From Salinarimonas sp051117315 (GTDB lineage: Bacteria > Pseudomonadota > Alphaproteobacteria > Rhizobiales > Beijerinckiaceae): a stretch of 50,880 bases of DNA. Shown here piece by piece: positions 20,840-29,495 of the stretch. Under the pieces are notes generated by a model. The model was not told where the DNA came from. It searched no databases and saw nothing but the letters and a program-made list of their open reading frames with translations. The stretch is from the NCBI GenBank assembly GCA_051117315.1, contig JBNPEA010000044.1, positions 1 through 50,880 on the forward strand. The letters run 5' to 3'. Numbering within the stretch: the stretch's first letter is position 1; each line of letters starts with the position of its first letter. Both the position numbers and the translations under genes were made by a program.

Positions 20840-20947
20840 ATGAGGCTCGTGGTCACGACCCTCGTCACGGCGTCCGCCGTCCTCGCTTTCCTCGGGCTCG
20901 CCGCGTTCGGGCTCGGTGCGGGGGCGATCGTCCTCGTCGCGCTCTGA
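20840..20947 (+). CDS. possible small hydrophobic membrane peptide, 35 residues
   Basis: ATG to TGA encodes MRLVVTTLVTASAVLAFLGL and then a second glycine- and alanine-rich hydrophobic stretch ending GAIVLVAL: essentially one or two short membrane helices with a single basic N-terminus. The ribosome-binding site is poor (GGCGGA). Support comes from a possible EcfG-type promoter 47 bases upstream and from the lack of any other gene here. The family is unknown, and it could be chance. Confidence 0.35.
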   Translation: MRLVVTTLVTASAVLAFLGLAAFGLGAGAIVLVAL

Positions 20948-21066
20948 GCCGCACGTCGTTCCGGCGCTCCCGCACGTCGATTCCTGCGCCCGGGCTTGAA
21001 ACCGGGGGCCGCAGGCCCGACACTAGAGGCATACCCGCAACGACGAGGAGCCGGTCCGCCGCCGCC

Positions 21067-21873
21067 ATGAGCAGTCGAGACGCCTTGCCCGGGCCGGCCT
21101 TGCCAAAGCCCGTCCTGATCGTCCTGCATCAGGAGACTTCGACTCCCGGGCGGGTCGGCATGCTGCTGCGCGAGCGCGGGCATCCGCTCGACATCCGCCG
21201 TCCACGCTACGGCGATCCGCTGCCGGAGACACTGGCGCATCATGCCGGTGCGGTGGTGTTCGGCGGCCCGATGAGCGCCAACGACCCGGACGAGTTCGTC
21301 GCCCGCGAGATCGATTGGTGCGCGGTCCCGCTCGCGGAGCAGAAGCCCTTCCTCGGCCTGTGCCTGGGCGCCCAGATGCTGGCGCGGCACCTCGGCGCGC
21401 GCGTCTATCCGCACGAGAACGGCCTGTGCGAGATCGGCTACTACCCGCTGGAGCCCACCCGCGAGGGCATGCGGCTCTCCGAGCGGCTCGGGGTCGACTG
21501 GCCCGGCCACGTCTACCATTGGCATCGAGAAGGCTTCGATCGTCCGTCGGGCGCCGTCACCCTCGCCACCGGCGACGATTTTCCCGTGCAGGCGATTCGT
21601 GCCGGCCCGGCGGCCTACGGGTTTCAGTTCCATCCGGAGGTCACCTATGCGATGACCTGCCGGTGGACCACCCGTGCGCACGCGCGACTGTCCCTGCCGG
21701 GGGCGCAGCCGCGCAAGGCCCATCTCGAGGGCCGGCTCATCCACGACGCCCCGGTGCGGGCCTGGCTCGACGCGTTCCTCGACCATTGGCTCGCCGGCGG
21801 CGATGCTCGTGACGAGGCCGCGTGCGGCGGCCATGCCATGATCCCGCGCGCGGCCGCCGCGACCTCGCGCTGA
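21067..21873 (+). CDS. class I glutamine amidotransferase, GMP-synthase-like
   Basis: 268 residues. A triad-type GATase fold has VVFGGPMSANDPDEF (oxyanion region), the nucleophile in FLGLCLGAQMLA and the His-Glu pair in YGFQFHPEVT. There is no synthetase domain, so it is a stand-alone amidotransferase of the kind often annotated as GMP synthase-like, probably acting on gamma-glutamyl compounds or with an unknown partner. It stands alone on the plus strand. The few bases after its stop carry an EcfG-type promoter for the next genes. Confidence 0.82.
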   Translation: MSSRDALPGPALPKPVLIVLHQETSTPGRVGMLLRERGHPLDIRRPRYGDPLPETLAHHAGAVVFGGPMSANDPDEFVAREIDWCAVPLAEQKPFLGLCLGAQMLARHLGARVYPHENGLCEIGYYPLEPTREGMRLSERLGVDWPGHVYHWHREGFDRPSGAVTLATGDDFPVQAIRAGPAAYGFQFHPEVTYAMTCRWTTRAHARLSLPGAQPRKAHLEGRLIHDAPVRAWLDAFLDHWLAGGDARDEAACGGHAMIPRAAAATSR

Positions 21874-21880
21874 GCCCGCC

Positions 21881-21906
21881 GGAACGACTGCCGGCCGGTG
21901 CCCGTT
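21881..21906 (+). promoter_or_regulatory. EcfG-type promoter (GGAAC-N17-CGTT), symmetrical
   Basis: GGAAC at 21881-21885 and CGTT at 21903-21906 with a 17-base spacer. Transcription would start near 21913, giving a 50-base leader for the small gene at 21963. The sequence is quasi-palindromic: the minus strand also reads GGAAC-N17-CGTT (21883-21908), which would fire antisense into the amidotransferase gene. Confidence 0.65.
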
Positions 21907-21962
21907 CCCGATCGAGGGCGCGCATCGTGGCCCGGAGCAACAAGAACGGAAGGCACGACATC

Positions 21963-22184
21963 ATGCGTGGCAACCCCATCACCGGCGCGGCGCGCGGCGT
22001 GAGCATCACGGACGCCGTCGAGCGCGGGCAGCGGATCCTCGAGGATCGGCCCGAGCCGCGCGGGCGCGAGCGCTACGCCGGACGCTCGAATCGCCCGCCC
22101 CGTCCGGCCGCGCGCCCCGCCGAGGGCGAGGATGCGCAGACCGGCGAGCCCGCGCAGGCCACGACGAACGGCGAGGAGGACTGA
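21963..22184 (+). CDS. small hydrophilic protein of unknown function, EcfG-controlled
   Basis: 73 residues: MRGNPITGAARGVSITDAVE, then a region rich in Arg, Pro and Glu with no hydrophobic segment, probably disordered. I do not recognise the family. GGAAGG lies 9 bases before the ATG. It is 3 bases upstream of the SWIB gene and shares its inferred EcfG promoter, so it is probably a stress-induced companion of that protein. Confidence 0.7.
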   Translation: MRGNPITGAARGVSITDAVERGQRILEDRPEPRGRERYAGRSNRPPRPAARPAEGEDAQTGEPAQATTNGEED

Positions 22185-22187
22185 GCC

Positions 22188-22445
22188 ATGGCCGAGAAGA
22201 AAGCGAATTCCGCCCTGATGAAGCCCCTGACTCCCTCGCCGGAGCTCGCCGCCGTGGTGGGCTCCGACCCGCTGCCGCGGCCCGAGGTGGTGAGCAAGGT
22301 CTGGGAGTACATCAAGAAGCACGACCTGCAGAACCCGCAGAACAAGCGCGAGATCATCGCCGACGAGAAGCTGCAGCCGGTCTTCGGCAAGGACCGGGTG
22401 ACCATGTTCGAGATGAACAAGCACCTCTCCCGCCATCTGCAGTGA
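22188..22445 (+). CDS. SWIB/MDM2-domain protein
   Basis: 85 residues, almost entirely one SWIB domain: LMKPLTPSPELAAVVGSDPLPRPEV, VVSKVWEYIKKHDLQNPQNK, REIIADEKLQPVFGKDRVTMFEMNKHL. SWIB is best known from eukaryotic chromatin remodelling complexes and from chlamydial topoisomerase or histone-linked proteins; short stand-alone versions occur in some bacteria. A chromatin or DNA-topology role under stress is a reasonable inference from the upstream EcfG-type promoter, but no partner is visible. GGAGGA of the upstream gene end serves as ribosome-binding site. Confidence 0.9.
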   Translation: MAEKKANSALMKPLTPSPELAAVVGSDPLPRPEVVSKVWEYIKKHDLQNPQNKREIIADEKLQPVFGKDRVTMFEMNKHLSRHLQ

Positions 22446-22517
22446 TGCGGCCCGCGGCGCTCGACAGCGCCGCACCGCTTCGGCCAAGGTGCGCGTCCCT
22501 CAGCCGAGACGCGCCCC

Positions 22518-23165
22518 ATGCCCGACTTCGATACCGCCCTCGCCGTCCTCGACTGGCTCGGCCTCGTCGTCTTCGCCGTGACCGGCGCGCTCGTCGCGTC
22601 GCGCAAGGAGATGGACATCGTCGGCTTCGTGCTGCTCGGCACGGCGACGGGAATCGGCGGGGGCACGCTGCGCGACCTCGTGCTCGACGTGCCCGTGTTC
22701 TGGACGGTCGAGCCCGCCTACCTGACGACCTGCGTCGTCGTCTCCTGCCTGATCTTCTTCACGGCCCACATCCCGCAATCGCGCTGGGTGCTGCTGCTGT
22801 GGTTCGACGCCGCAGGCCTGGCGCTGTTTGCGGTCGCCGGCGCCGAGAAGGCGCTCGCCGCGGGGACCGGGCCCGCGGTGGCGATCTTCCTCGGCGTGGC
22901 GACGGCGACCTTCGGCGGCATCCTGCGCGACGTGATCGGGGCGGAGCCCTCGATCGCGCTGAGGCGCGAGATCTACGTCACCGCCGCGCTCCTCGCCGCC
23001 GCCGCCTATGTGGGGCTCGCGCTCGCCGGCGCGCCGCGCGAGGCGGCGCTCGGCGTCGGGCTTCTCGCCGGCTTCACCCTGCGCGGCGCCGCCCTGCGCT
23101 TCGGCTGGTCGCTGCCGCGCTACCGCCCGCGGCCGGGACGCACGCCCGACGAGATCGGGCGGTGA
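22518..23165 (+). CDS. trimeric intracellular cation (TRIC) channel family protein
   Basis: 215 residues with seven predicted membrane helices in two repeats. Each repeat carries the glycine-rich TRIC/UPF0126 signature: FAVTGALVASRKEMDIVGFVLLG with GIGGGTLRDLVL, then FAVAGAEKAL with ATFGGILRDVIGAEP. Bacterial relatives (YadS/YicG) form potassium-permeable trimers in the inner membrane. It follows the SWIB gene by 72 bases on the same strand and may share its stress promoter. Confidence 0.88.
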   Translation: MPDFDTALAVLDWLGLVVFAVTGALVASRKEMDIVGFVLLGTATGIGGGTLRDLVLDVPVFWTVEPAYLTTCVVVSCLIFFTAHIPQSRWVLLLWFDAAGLALFAVAGAEKALAAGTGPAVAIFLGVATATFGGILRDVIGAEPSIALRREIYVTAALLAAAAYVGLALAGAPREAALGVGLLAGFTLRGAALRFGWSLPRYRPRPGRTPDEIGR

Positions 23166-23171
23166 GGAGGC

Positions 23172-24080
<909 letters not shown>

Positions 24081-24200
24081 GGCGGACGTCTCCTCGTTGA
24101 TCCCGCTCCTAGCCCGATGCGCCCGGATCGGCAACGCGCTGGCGCTTTGAGGCGGCCCGCGCCATATGACGCGCACGTCCTCTCCCGTCAGGATGCGCCG

Positions 24201-24767
24201 ATGGCTCGTACCCTCCTTCCCGAAGCGGCCGCGCCGGGCACGACGGCGGCCTCGCCGAGCCCCGGCGTCGGCGCCGAGCGCGCGGGGCCCGCGCGCGTCC
24301 TCCTCCTCGTCAACCCGCACAGCCGCCGCGGGGCGGATTGCCTGCACGACGTCTTGCAGGCGCTGCAGGGGCGCGGGATCACGGTCGTGGTGGAGACCTT
24401 CTCGGCGGCGCGGGAGGTCTCCGCCGACATCCGCCGCCGCGCCGGCGAGGTCGACGCCGTCGTCGTCTGCGGGGGAGACGGGACGGTGAATGCCGCGCTG
24501 CCGGGCATCCTCGAGACCGGCCTGCCGCTCGGTGTCGCCCCCTGCGGCACGGCGAACGACTTCGCTCGCACGCTCGGCCTGCCGCAGGACCCCGTCGCCG
24601 CCATGGACGCCATCTCCGGGGGGCTGACGCGGCGCACCGAGCGCTGTGTCGACTTCGAGGTGAGCACGCGCAAGCCCCGCTCCGTCAACGCCGACGGCGA
24701 GATCGTGGCGACGACGCCCGCGCGCTTCTCGATCCTGCCGCAGGCGATCCGCGTCTTCGCGCCCTGA
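24201..24767 (+). pseudogene. lipid (diacylglycerol-type) kinase with its middle deleted
   Basis: 188 residues against about 300 for YegS/DagK-type kinases. The N-terminal half is normal: VLLLVNPHSRRGADCL, VVVCGGDGTVNAAL and PCGTANDFARTLGLPQDP. At about residue 148 it jumps from GGLTRRTERC directly to VDFEVSTRKPRSVNADGEI and TPARFSILPQAIRVFAP, which is the very C-terminus of the family. About 115-120 residues of the lipid-binding beta domain are missing, yet the frame is intact. Activity is unlikely. ATG 24201 has an upstream AGGA. Confidence 0.75.
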
Positions 24768-24805
24768 GCCGGCGTGATGGTGCGGGCGAGGGCGGGGGCG
24801 GCGAC

Positions 24806-25567
24806 TCAGACGTGCTGGCCGCCGTTGATGTGGAGCTCCGCGCCGTTCACGTAGGAGCTGGCGTCGGTGCACAGGAAGTAGATCGCCTTGGCCACCTCGT
24901 CCGGCGTGCCGAGGCGGCGCATCGGGATCTGCTCGACGATCTTCTCGGTGCCCGGCGAGAGGATCGAGGTGTCGATCTCGCCCGGCGAGATCGCGTTGAC
25001 GCGCACGCCCAGCGGACCGAAGTCGCTGGCGAGCTCCCGGGTCAGCGCGGCGAGGCCGGCCTTGGAGGTGGAGTAGGCCGCCCCGGCGAAGGGGTGCACG
25101 TTGGCGCCGGCGATCGAGGTCACGTTGACGATCGACCCGCGGGCGCGCTCCAGCTCCGCGCGCAGCCCCTGCGCGAGCAGGACGGTGGCGAACAGGTTGA
25201 CCTGGAACACGTGGGCCCAGGTGTCGAAGGGCGTATCGAGGGCGTTCAGCCGCGAGCCGCCGGGCCCCTTGGGGGAGATGCCGGCATTGTTCACGAGCGC
25301 GTGCAGCACCGAGCCTTCGAGCTCGAGCCGGGTGCGCACGTCGGCGATGGCGCGCATCGTGTCCTCGGCGCTGGAGAGATCGACCTGGAGGTGGTCCTCC
25401 GGCCCCATCTCCCACGGGCAGTTCTCCGGGAAGGCGTGCCGCGACGCCGTGATGACGCGCCAGCCGGCGGCGGAGAAGCGCTTCACCGTCGCATGGCCGA
25501 TGCCGCGGCTCGCCCCGGTGAGGAGCATGATGCGGCGGGGAGCGTTGGGAATGCGGGTTTCTGGCAC
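24806..25567 (-). CDS. short-chain dehydrogenase/reductase
   Basis: 253 residues from GTG 25567, which has GAGG 5 bases upstream; a longer frame to 25606 lacks a ribosome site. Classical SDR motifs: TGASRGIGHATV (NAD(P) loop), NNAGISP, the catalytic Ser in VNVTSIAGA, YSTSKAGLAALTRELA (Tyr-xxx-Lys), and an INGG C-terminus. The substrate is unknown; the fold and length are like 3-oxoacyl-ACP reductases. It stands alone, convergent with the lipid-kinase remnant. Confidence 0.88.
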   Translation of the reverse strand: MPETRIPNAPRRIMLLTGASRGIGHATVKRFSAAGWRVITASRHAFPENCPWEMGPEDHLQVDLSSAEDTMRAIADVRTRLELEGSVLHALVNNAGISPKGPGGSRLNALDTPFDTWAHVFQVNLFATVLLAQGLRAELERARGSIVNVTSIAGANVHPFAGAAYSTSKAGLAALTRELASDFGPLGVRVNAISPGEIDTSILSPGTEKIVEQIPMRRLGTPDEVAKAIYFLCTDASSYVNGAELHINGGQHV

Positions 25568-25860
25568 GGGAGCCTCGTCCGAAAGGGGCAGGCCCGAAGC
25601 TAGCACGGAACCGGGCGGCTGCCACGTCTATCCAACCATTCATGCGGATGAGCTGAGATAATTTGTCATCACCAACTGCATCGATACTAAGTGATTCTAT
25701 AATGCGGATCGACGCGACATCGGCGCATGCGGCCGTACTGCGACCCAGCGCCGACGCGCGATCGCGACCTGCACGCCACCGGCTCGAGCGCCGCCGCCTG
25801 TCCACCAACAACACGGGACCGCACGATGCGGCTCGCGCGGGAGACCTCGCGCGGCCCGGG
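25568..25860. other. intergenic region with AT-rich island
   Basis: No convincing gene. A stretch at about 25650-25705 is much richer in A and T than its surroundings and contains TATAAT (25698-25703), but no good -35 partner 16-18 bases upstream and no plus-strand gene follows. It could be promoter DNA for the SDR gene on the minus strand or a decayed insert. Confidence 0.4.
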
Positions 25861-26291
25861 TCACTTCCGGCGCCGGCCCCACAGCTCCTCCATCTCCAGG
25901 TAGGTGAAGGAGGCCGACCAGCCGATGAGGACGAGCCCGTTCAGTGCCGCGATGCCGGCGAGCAGCCGCATCGGCCCGGTCGGCCACACGTCGCCGACGC
26001 CGAGCGTGGTGTAGCTCGTCAGCGAGAAGTAGACGAAGTCCGAGAAGGTGCCGGTCAGCTCCCCGTCGAGCCCGCCGAGCCCGGCCCGGTCCTGCATCGC
26101 CGCGAAGGCGGCGGCATAGAGAAGCACGTCGAGGAGGTGCGCGAGCAGCACCGCCGCGATCACCACGAGGATGCGCAGCGGCCGTTGCAGCCGCAGGCGC
26201 GGCAGCGCGAGCGAGACCCGCCGCAGGACTCGTAGTGGATCAGCACGGTGGCACAGACCAGCGCCGTCGCGATGGCGAGCGTGGGGAGCAC
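25861..26291 (-). pseudogene. ion channel (potassium-channel pore family), frameshifted
   Basis: The 3' part (25861-26166) encodes a membrane helix, the pore loop with filter TTLGVGDV and a final helix GIAALNGLVLIGWSASFTYLE. Upstream, in another frame starting at GTG 26291, lies the matching N-terminal helix VLPTLAIATALVCATVLIHYE. The two frames join if one base is missing near GAGTCCTGCGG at 26221-26231, restoring HYE-x-LRRVSLALPRL. It starts 11 bases after the response regulator stop, so the two were one operon. It could be a true mutation or a sequencing error. Confidence 0.7.
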
Positions 26292-26302
26292 GGGTTCGCG
26301 CC

Positions 26303-27001
26303 TCAGGCGATCGGGGCCGAAGCCTTCGCCGTCGCGCCGATCTTGGAGGCCGCGATCACCGCCTGCGTGCGGCTTTCGACGCCGAGCTTCTGCAGGATGG
26401 CGGAGACGTGCGCCTTCACGGTGGCTTCGGAGACGCCGAGCTCGTAGGCGATCTGCTTGTTCAGGAGCCCCTCGGACAGCATCATCAGCACACGGACCTG
26501 CTGGGGCGTCAACGTCCCCATGCGCCGCGCGATCTCGGCGGCCTCGTCGTCGTCGTCCGCCGCGAGGTCCACGTCCGGCGGCGTCCAGCTGTCGCCGGCG
26601 AGCACCGCCTGGATGGCGGCGCCGATGGCCGCGGTATCGAGCGACTTCGGGATGAAGCCCGAGGCGCCGAAGCCGATCGCCCGGCGGATGACCACCGGAT
26701 CCTCGTTGGCCGAGACGATCACGACCGGGATGTCCGGGTTCTGGGCGCGCAGGTAGATCAGCCCGGAATAGCCCTGGACGCCCGGCATGGTCAGGTCGAG
26801 CAGGACGAGATCGACGTCGGCCGTCTCGCCGAGCGTGGCGGTGAGCTCGTCGAGCCCGCCCGCCTCGATCACGAACGCGTCCGCGAGCACGCCGGTGACC
26901 GCCTGGCGCAACGCGCCGCGAAAGAGCGGATGGTCGTCCGCGATCACGATCGTCGTGCGAGACTTCCCCAAGTCAGCCTTCTCCAAGCCAGCCTTGTCCA
27001 C
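26303..27001 (-). CDS. NarL/FixJ-type response regulator
   Basis: 232 residues. The receiver domain has the acidic pair in IVIADDHPLFRGAL, the phosphoacceptor Asp in LVLLDLTMPG and the Lys in GFIPKSLD. An acidic linker (DLAADDDDEAAE) leads to a LuxR-type helix-turn-helix, LTPQQVRVLMMLSEGLLNKQIAYELGVSEATVKAHVSAILQKL. GTG 27001 has GGGAGG 5 bases upstream; longer starts do not. No sensor kinase is adjacent. The only downstream gene is the broken ion channel, so its other targets and partner lie elsewhere. Confidence 0.9.
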   Translation of the reverse strand: MDKAGLEKADLGKSRTTIVIADDHPLFRGALRQAVTGVLADAFVIEAGGLDELTATLGETADVDLVLLDLTMPGVQGYSGLIYLRAQNPDIPVVIVSANEDPVVIRRAIGFGASGFIPKSLDTAAIGAAIQAVLAGDSWTPPDVDLAADDDDEAAEIARRMGTLTPQQVRVLMMLSEGLLNKQIAYELGVSEATVKAHVSAILQKLGVESRTQAVIAASKIGATAKASAPIA

Positions 27002-27184
27002 GCGCACCTCCCGAGCCCGCCCCGCGACCCGGCCGCGCCGGACCATGGGCGACGGAAAGCGGAAATCCGCAACCGGCGCAAGAGGGGAGGAACACGAAGG
27101 AGCGCCCCGGCGCGTCGCCAGCGCCCGGATACGACGCCTCTCGCGCGGAGGTGCGCGCCCGGCTCGAGGCCGGCTGAGGCCGCC

Positions 27185-28297
27185 CTAGCCGCGCCGCACC
27201 GGGCTCTGCCCCACCCGTCGCGACGCCTCCGGCCCGCGGCGCACGGCGCGCGCGAGCGGCACGTCGCACAGCGGCATCGCGACACCGTCCCACTCGGCCT
27301 CGCCGCGGAACAGGCCGCGGGCGACGAAATGCGGGTCGGCGGCGGCCTCATCCAGCGTGCGCACCACGGTCGCGCAGCAGTCGAGCGGCTCCAGCGTCGC
27401 CCGCCAATGGGCGGCATCGCCGGCGCGCACGAGGGCGGCGATCGCGGCCCTGGTCGCCGCCGGGTCGCGGGCGTCGTCGCGCAGATCGGGGTCGAGGCCC
27501 AGCCCCTCGCAGGCGCGGGTCCAGAACTTGTCCTCCAGCGCGCCGAGCGCGAGATAGCCGCCGTCCGCCGTGGCGTAGAGCCCATAGCGGGGGCTGCCGC
27601 CGGTGAGCAGGCCGTCGTGCGGGCCGGGCGCGCGCCCGGCCGTCGCCATCTGCGCCCGCGCCAGCCAGGCGAAGGTCGCCATCGCGTCCGTCATGGCGAC
27701 GTCGAGGACGGCGCCCTCGCCGGTGAGGTCGCGCAGGCGCAGCGCGAGCAGGATGTCGATCACCGCGGGCATCGCCCCGCCGGCGATGTCGGCGACGAGG
27801 GCGGCGGGCGTCGCCGGGTGCTCGGGCGCGCCGGGCGCAAGGGACAGGAGGCCGGACAGGGCCTGGTAGTTGATGTCGTGCCCCGCCTCCTGCGCCCGCG
27901 GCCCGTCCTGGCCGTAGCCGGTGATGGCGCACACGATCAGCCGCGGGTTCAGCGCGTGCAGCGCCTCGGGTCCGAGGCCCAGGCGCGTCATCACGCCGGG
28001 CCGCATCTGCTCGACCAGCACGTCGGCCTCCCTCACGAGCGGCTCCAGCCGGGCGCGCGCGGCGGGGTCCTTCAGGTCGAGCTCGAGGACCTCCTTGCCG
28101 GCGTTGAGCATGGCGAAGGGGACGGAGCGGCCCTCGACGTGCGGCGCGAAGCCGCGCATGTCCTCCCCGCCGGGGCGCTCGACCTTGATCACCCGCGCGC
28201 CGGCCTCGGCCAGGATCAACGTCGCGAGCGGGCCGGGCAGGAGGGTCGAGAGGTCGAGGACGGTGACGCCGTCGAGCGGCAGGCGGCGCGGGGCCAT
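27185..28297 (-). CDS. CaiB/BaiF-family CoA-transferase
   Basis: 370 residues. The N-terminal CoA-binding part reads LDLSTLLPGPLATLILAEAGARVIKVERPGGED, followed by ADVLVEQMRPGVM and the catalytic aspartate in GHDINYQALSGLLS. A GGSPRYGLYATADGGYLALGALEDKFW segment completes the class III fold. It moves CoA between carboxylic acids. The adjacent malyl-CoA lyase (divergent) and AEC carboxylate transporter (same strand, 17 bases between them) suggest a C4 or C5 dicarboxylate such as malate, citramalate or mesaconate, which is inference. GGGAAG precedes ATG 28297. Confidence 0.87.
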   Translation of the reverse strand: MAPRRLPLDGVTVLDLSTLLPGPLATLILAEAGARVIKVERPGGEDMRGFAPHVEGRSVPFAMLNAGKEVLELDLKDPAARARLEPLVREADVLVEQMRPGVMTRLGLGPEALHALNPRLIVCAITGYGQDGPRAQEAGHDINYQALSGLLSLAPGAPEHPATPAALVADIAGGAMPAVIDILLALRLRDLTGEGAVLDVAMTDAMATFAWLARAQMATAGRAPGPHDGLLTGGSPRYGLYATADGGYLALGALEDKFWTRACEGLGLDPDLRDDARDPAATRAAIAALVRAGDAAHWRATLEPLDCCATVVRTLDEAAADPHFVARGLFRGEAEWDGVAMPLCDVPLARAVRRGPEASRRVGQSPVRRG

Positions 28298-28314
28298 GCG
28301 GTGCTTCCCAAGGT

Positions 28315-29334
28315 TCAGAAGAGGTCGTGCGGGAGCATTCCCGTCTTGATGAAGTAGAGGAAGGCCGTCAACGTCACGACGGACGCGATGGTGCCGACGA
28401 GCACGCAGGCGGAGGCGCGCTCGACGCCGACGCCGTACTGGGTCGAGATCACGAAGATGTTGAGCGCCGGCGGCAGCGCCGCCATCACGATGGCGGCGAA
28501 GACCCAGGCCGGGGCGAAGTCCCCCACCACCGACAGCAGCGTCCAGACGATCAGCGGATGGACCACGAGCTTGATGAAGACGAGGACCGGCACCTCGAGG
28601 GGGAGCGTGCGCGCCTGCTGCGGTCGCGCCGCCGCCTTCGTCTCGGCGGGCGCCTTCGTCGCGGCGGTGGGCCGCAGCGCCACCGTGACGCCGAGCAGGA
28701 ACAGCGCGCAGGGCGCGGCGGCGTTCGACAGCCACAGCGTCATCTTGTCGATGGCGGTGGGCGGGGTCCAGACGAAGTAGCTCGCCGTGACGCCGATCAT
28801 CGTGGCGATGTTGAAGGGATGCGTGACGATCCGCCAGCCGACCTCGCCGGCGGTGGCGATCATGCTCTTCTTCTCGACGCCGGCCACCGCCATCAGGAAG
28901 GGCACGAGCGAGAACAGGAGCAGCGAATCGAACACGAAGATCAGCACCACCGGCGGGCTCGCCGCCGGCCCGAGCGCGGCGAGGATGAGCGGCGGGCCCA
29001 TGTAGCCGATGTTGGAGTAGGATCCCGCGACCCCCTGCATCACCGCCTGCGGCATGTCGCGGGTATTGAGCATGCCCACGCCGTAGGCCAGCGAGAAGGC
29101 GATGTAGGTCGAGAGCGTCGTCACCGCGATGAAGGGCCAGTTCGCCAGCTCGGAGAGCGGCTTGTCGGCGATCAGCCGGAAGAACAGGCACGGCAGCGAG
29201 ACGTAGATCAGGAAGAACTGCATCCACGCGAGCCCGCTCGCCGGGCGCGGCACGAAGCGGCCGCAGGCCCAGCCGAGCGCGATCAGGCCGAAGAAGGGGG
29301 CGAGGAGGTCGAGGAGCCCGACGAGGTCGGACAT
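28315..29334 (-). CDS. AEC (auxin efflux carrier) family transporter
   Basis: 339 residues with about ten membrane helices in two halves of five, and a polar loop (TKAPAETKAAARPQQ) in the middle. Typical AEC segments are FFLIYVSLPCLFFRLIA, GSYSNIGYMGPPL and the second-half ALPPALNIFVISTQYGVGVERAS. Bacterial members move malate, malonate or other small carboxylates. It is the first gene of a unit with the CoA-transferase and faces the malyl-CoA lyase gene across 161 bases. Confidence 0.87.
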   Translation of the reverse strand: MSDLVGLLDLLAPFFGLIALGWACGRFVPRPASGLAWMQFFLIYVSLPCLFFRLIADKPLSELANWPFIAVTTLSTYIAFSLAYGVGMLNTRDMPQAVMQGVAGSYSNIGYMGPPLILAALGPAASPPVVLIFVFDSLLLFSLVPFLMAVAGVEKKSMIATAGEVGWRIVTHPFNIATMIGVTASYFVWTPPTAIDKMTLWLSNAAAPCALFLLGVTVALRPTAATKAPAETKAAARPQQARTLPLEVPVLVFIKLVVHPLIVWTLLSVVGDFAPAWVFAAIVMAALPPALNIFVISTQYGVGVERASACVLVGTIASVVTLTAFLYFIKTGMLPHDLF

Positions 29335-29495
29335 GGGCGGTCCCGAAACAGGCGGACGAGGGGCGAAACGCGGCCTGTCTCGCAAGGAAACGGCGTCTCC
29401 GCAATCGCAAAGGTCATATGGCAGCCGCCCATCGGCTAATGGCCCCGTGCCCGTCCGCGGGCTATGTGGTGTCGTCGCAAGACGAGGAGATCCGG

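Noticed and set aside
20749..20843. 31-codon frame MTISARSRNRPDHP just before the 35-residue peptide
   Set aside because: No ribosome-binding site, basic random-like composition, and it would overlap the EcfG-like promoter.
24806..25606. SDR start at 25606
   Set aside because: The extra 13 residues lack a ribosome site, while GTG 25567 has GAGG at the right distance.
25698..25703. Perfect TATAAT box in the AT-rich island
   Set aside because: No acceptable -35 box at 16-18 bases and no gene on the plus strand downstream.
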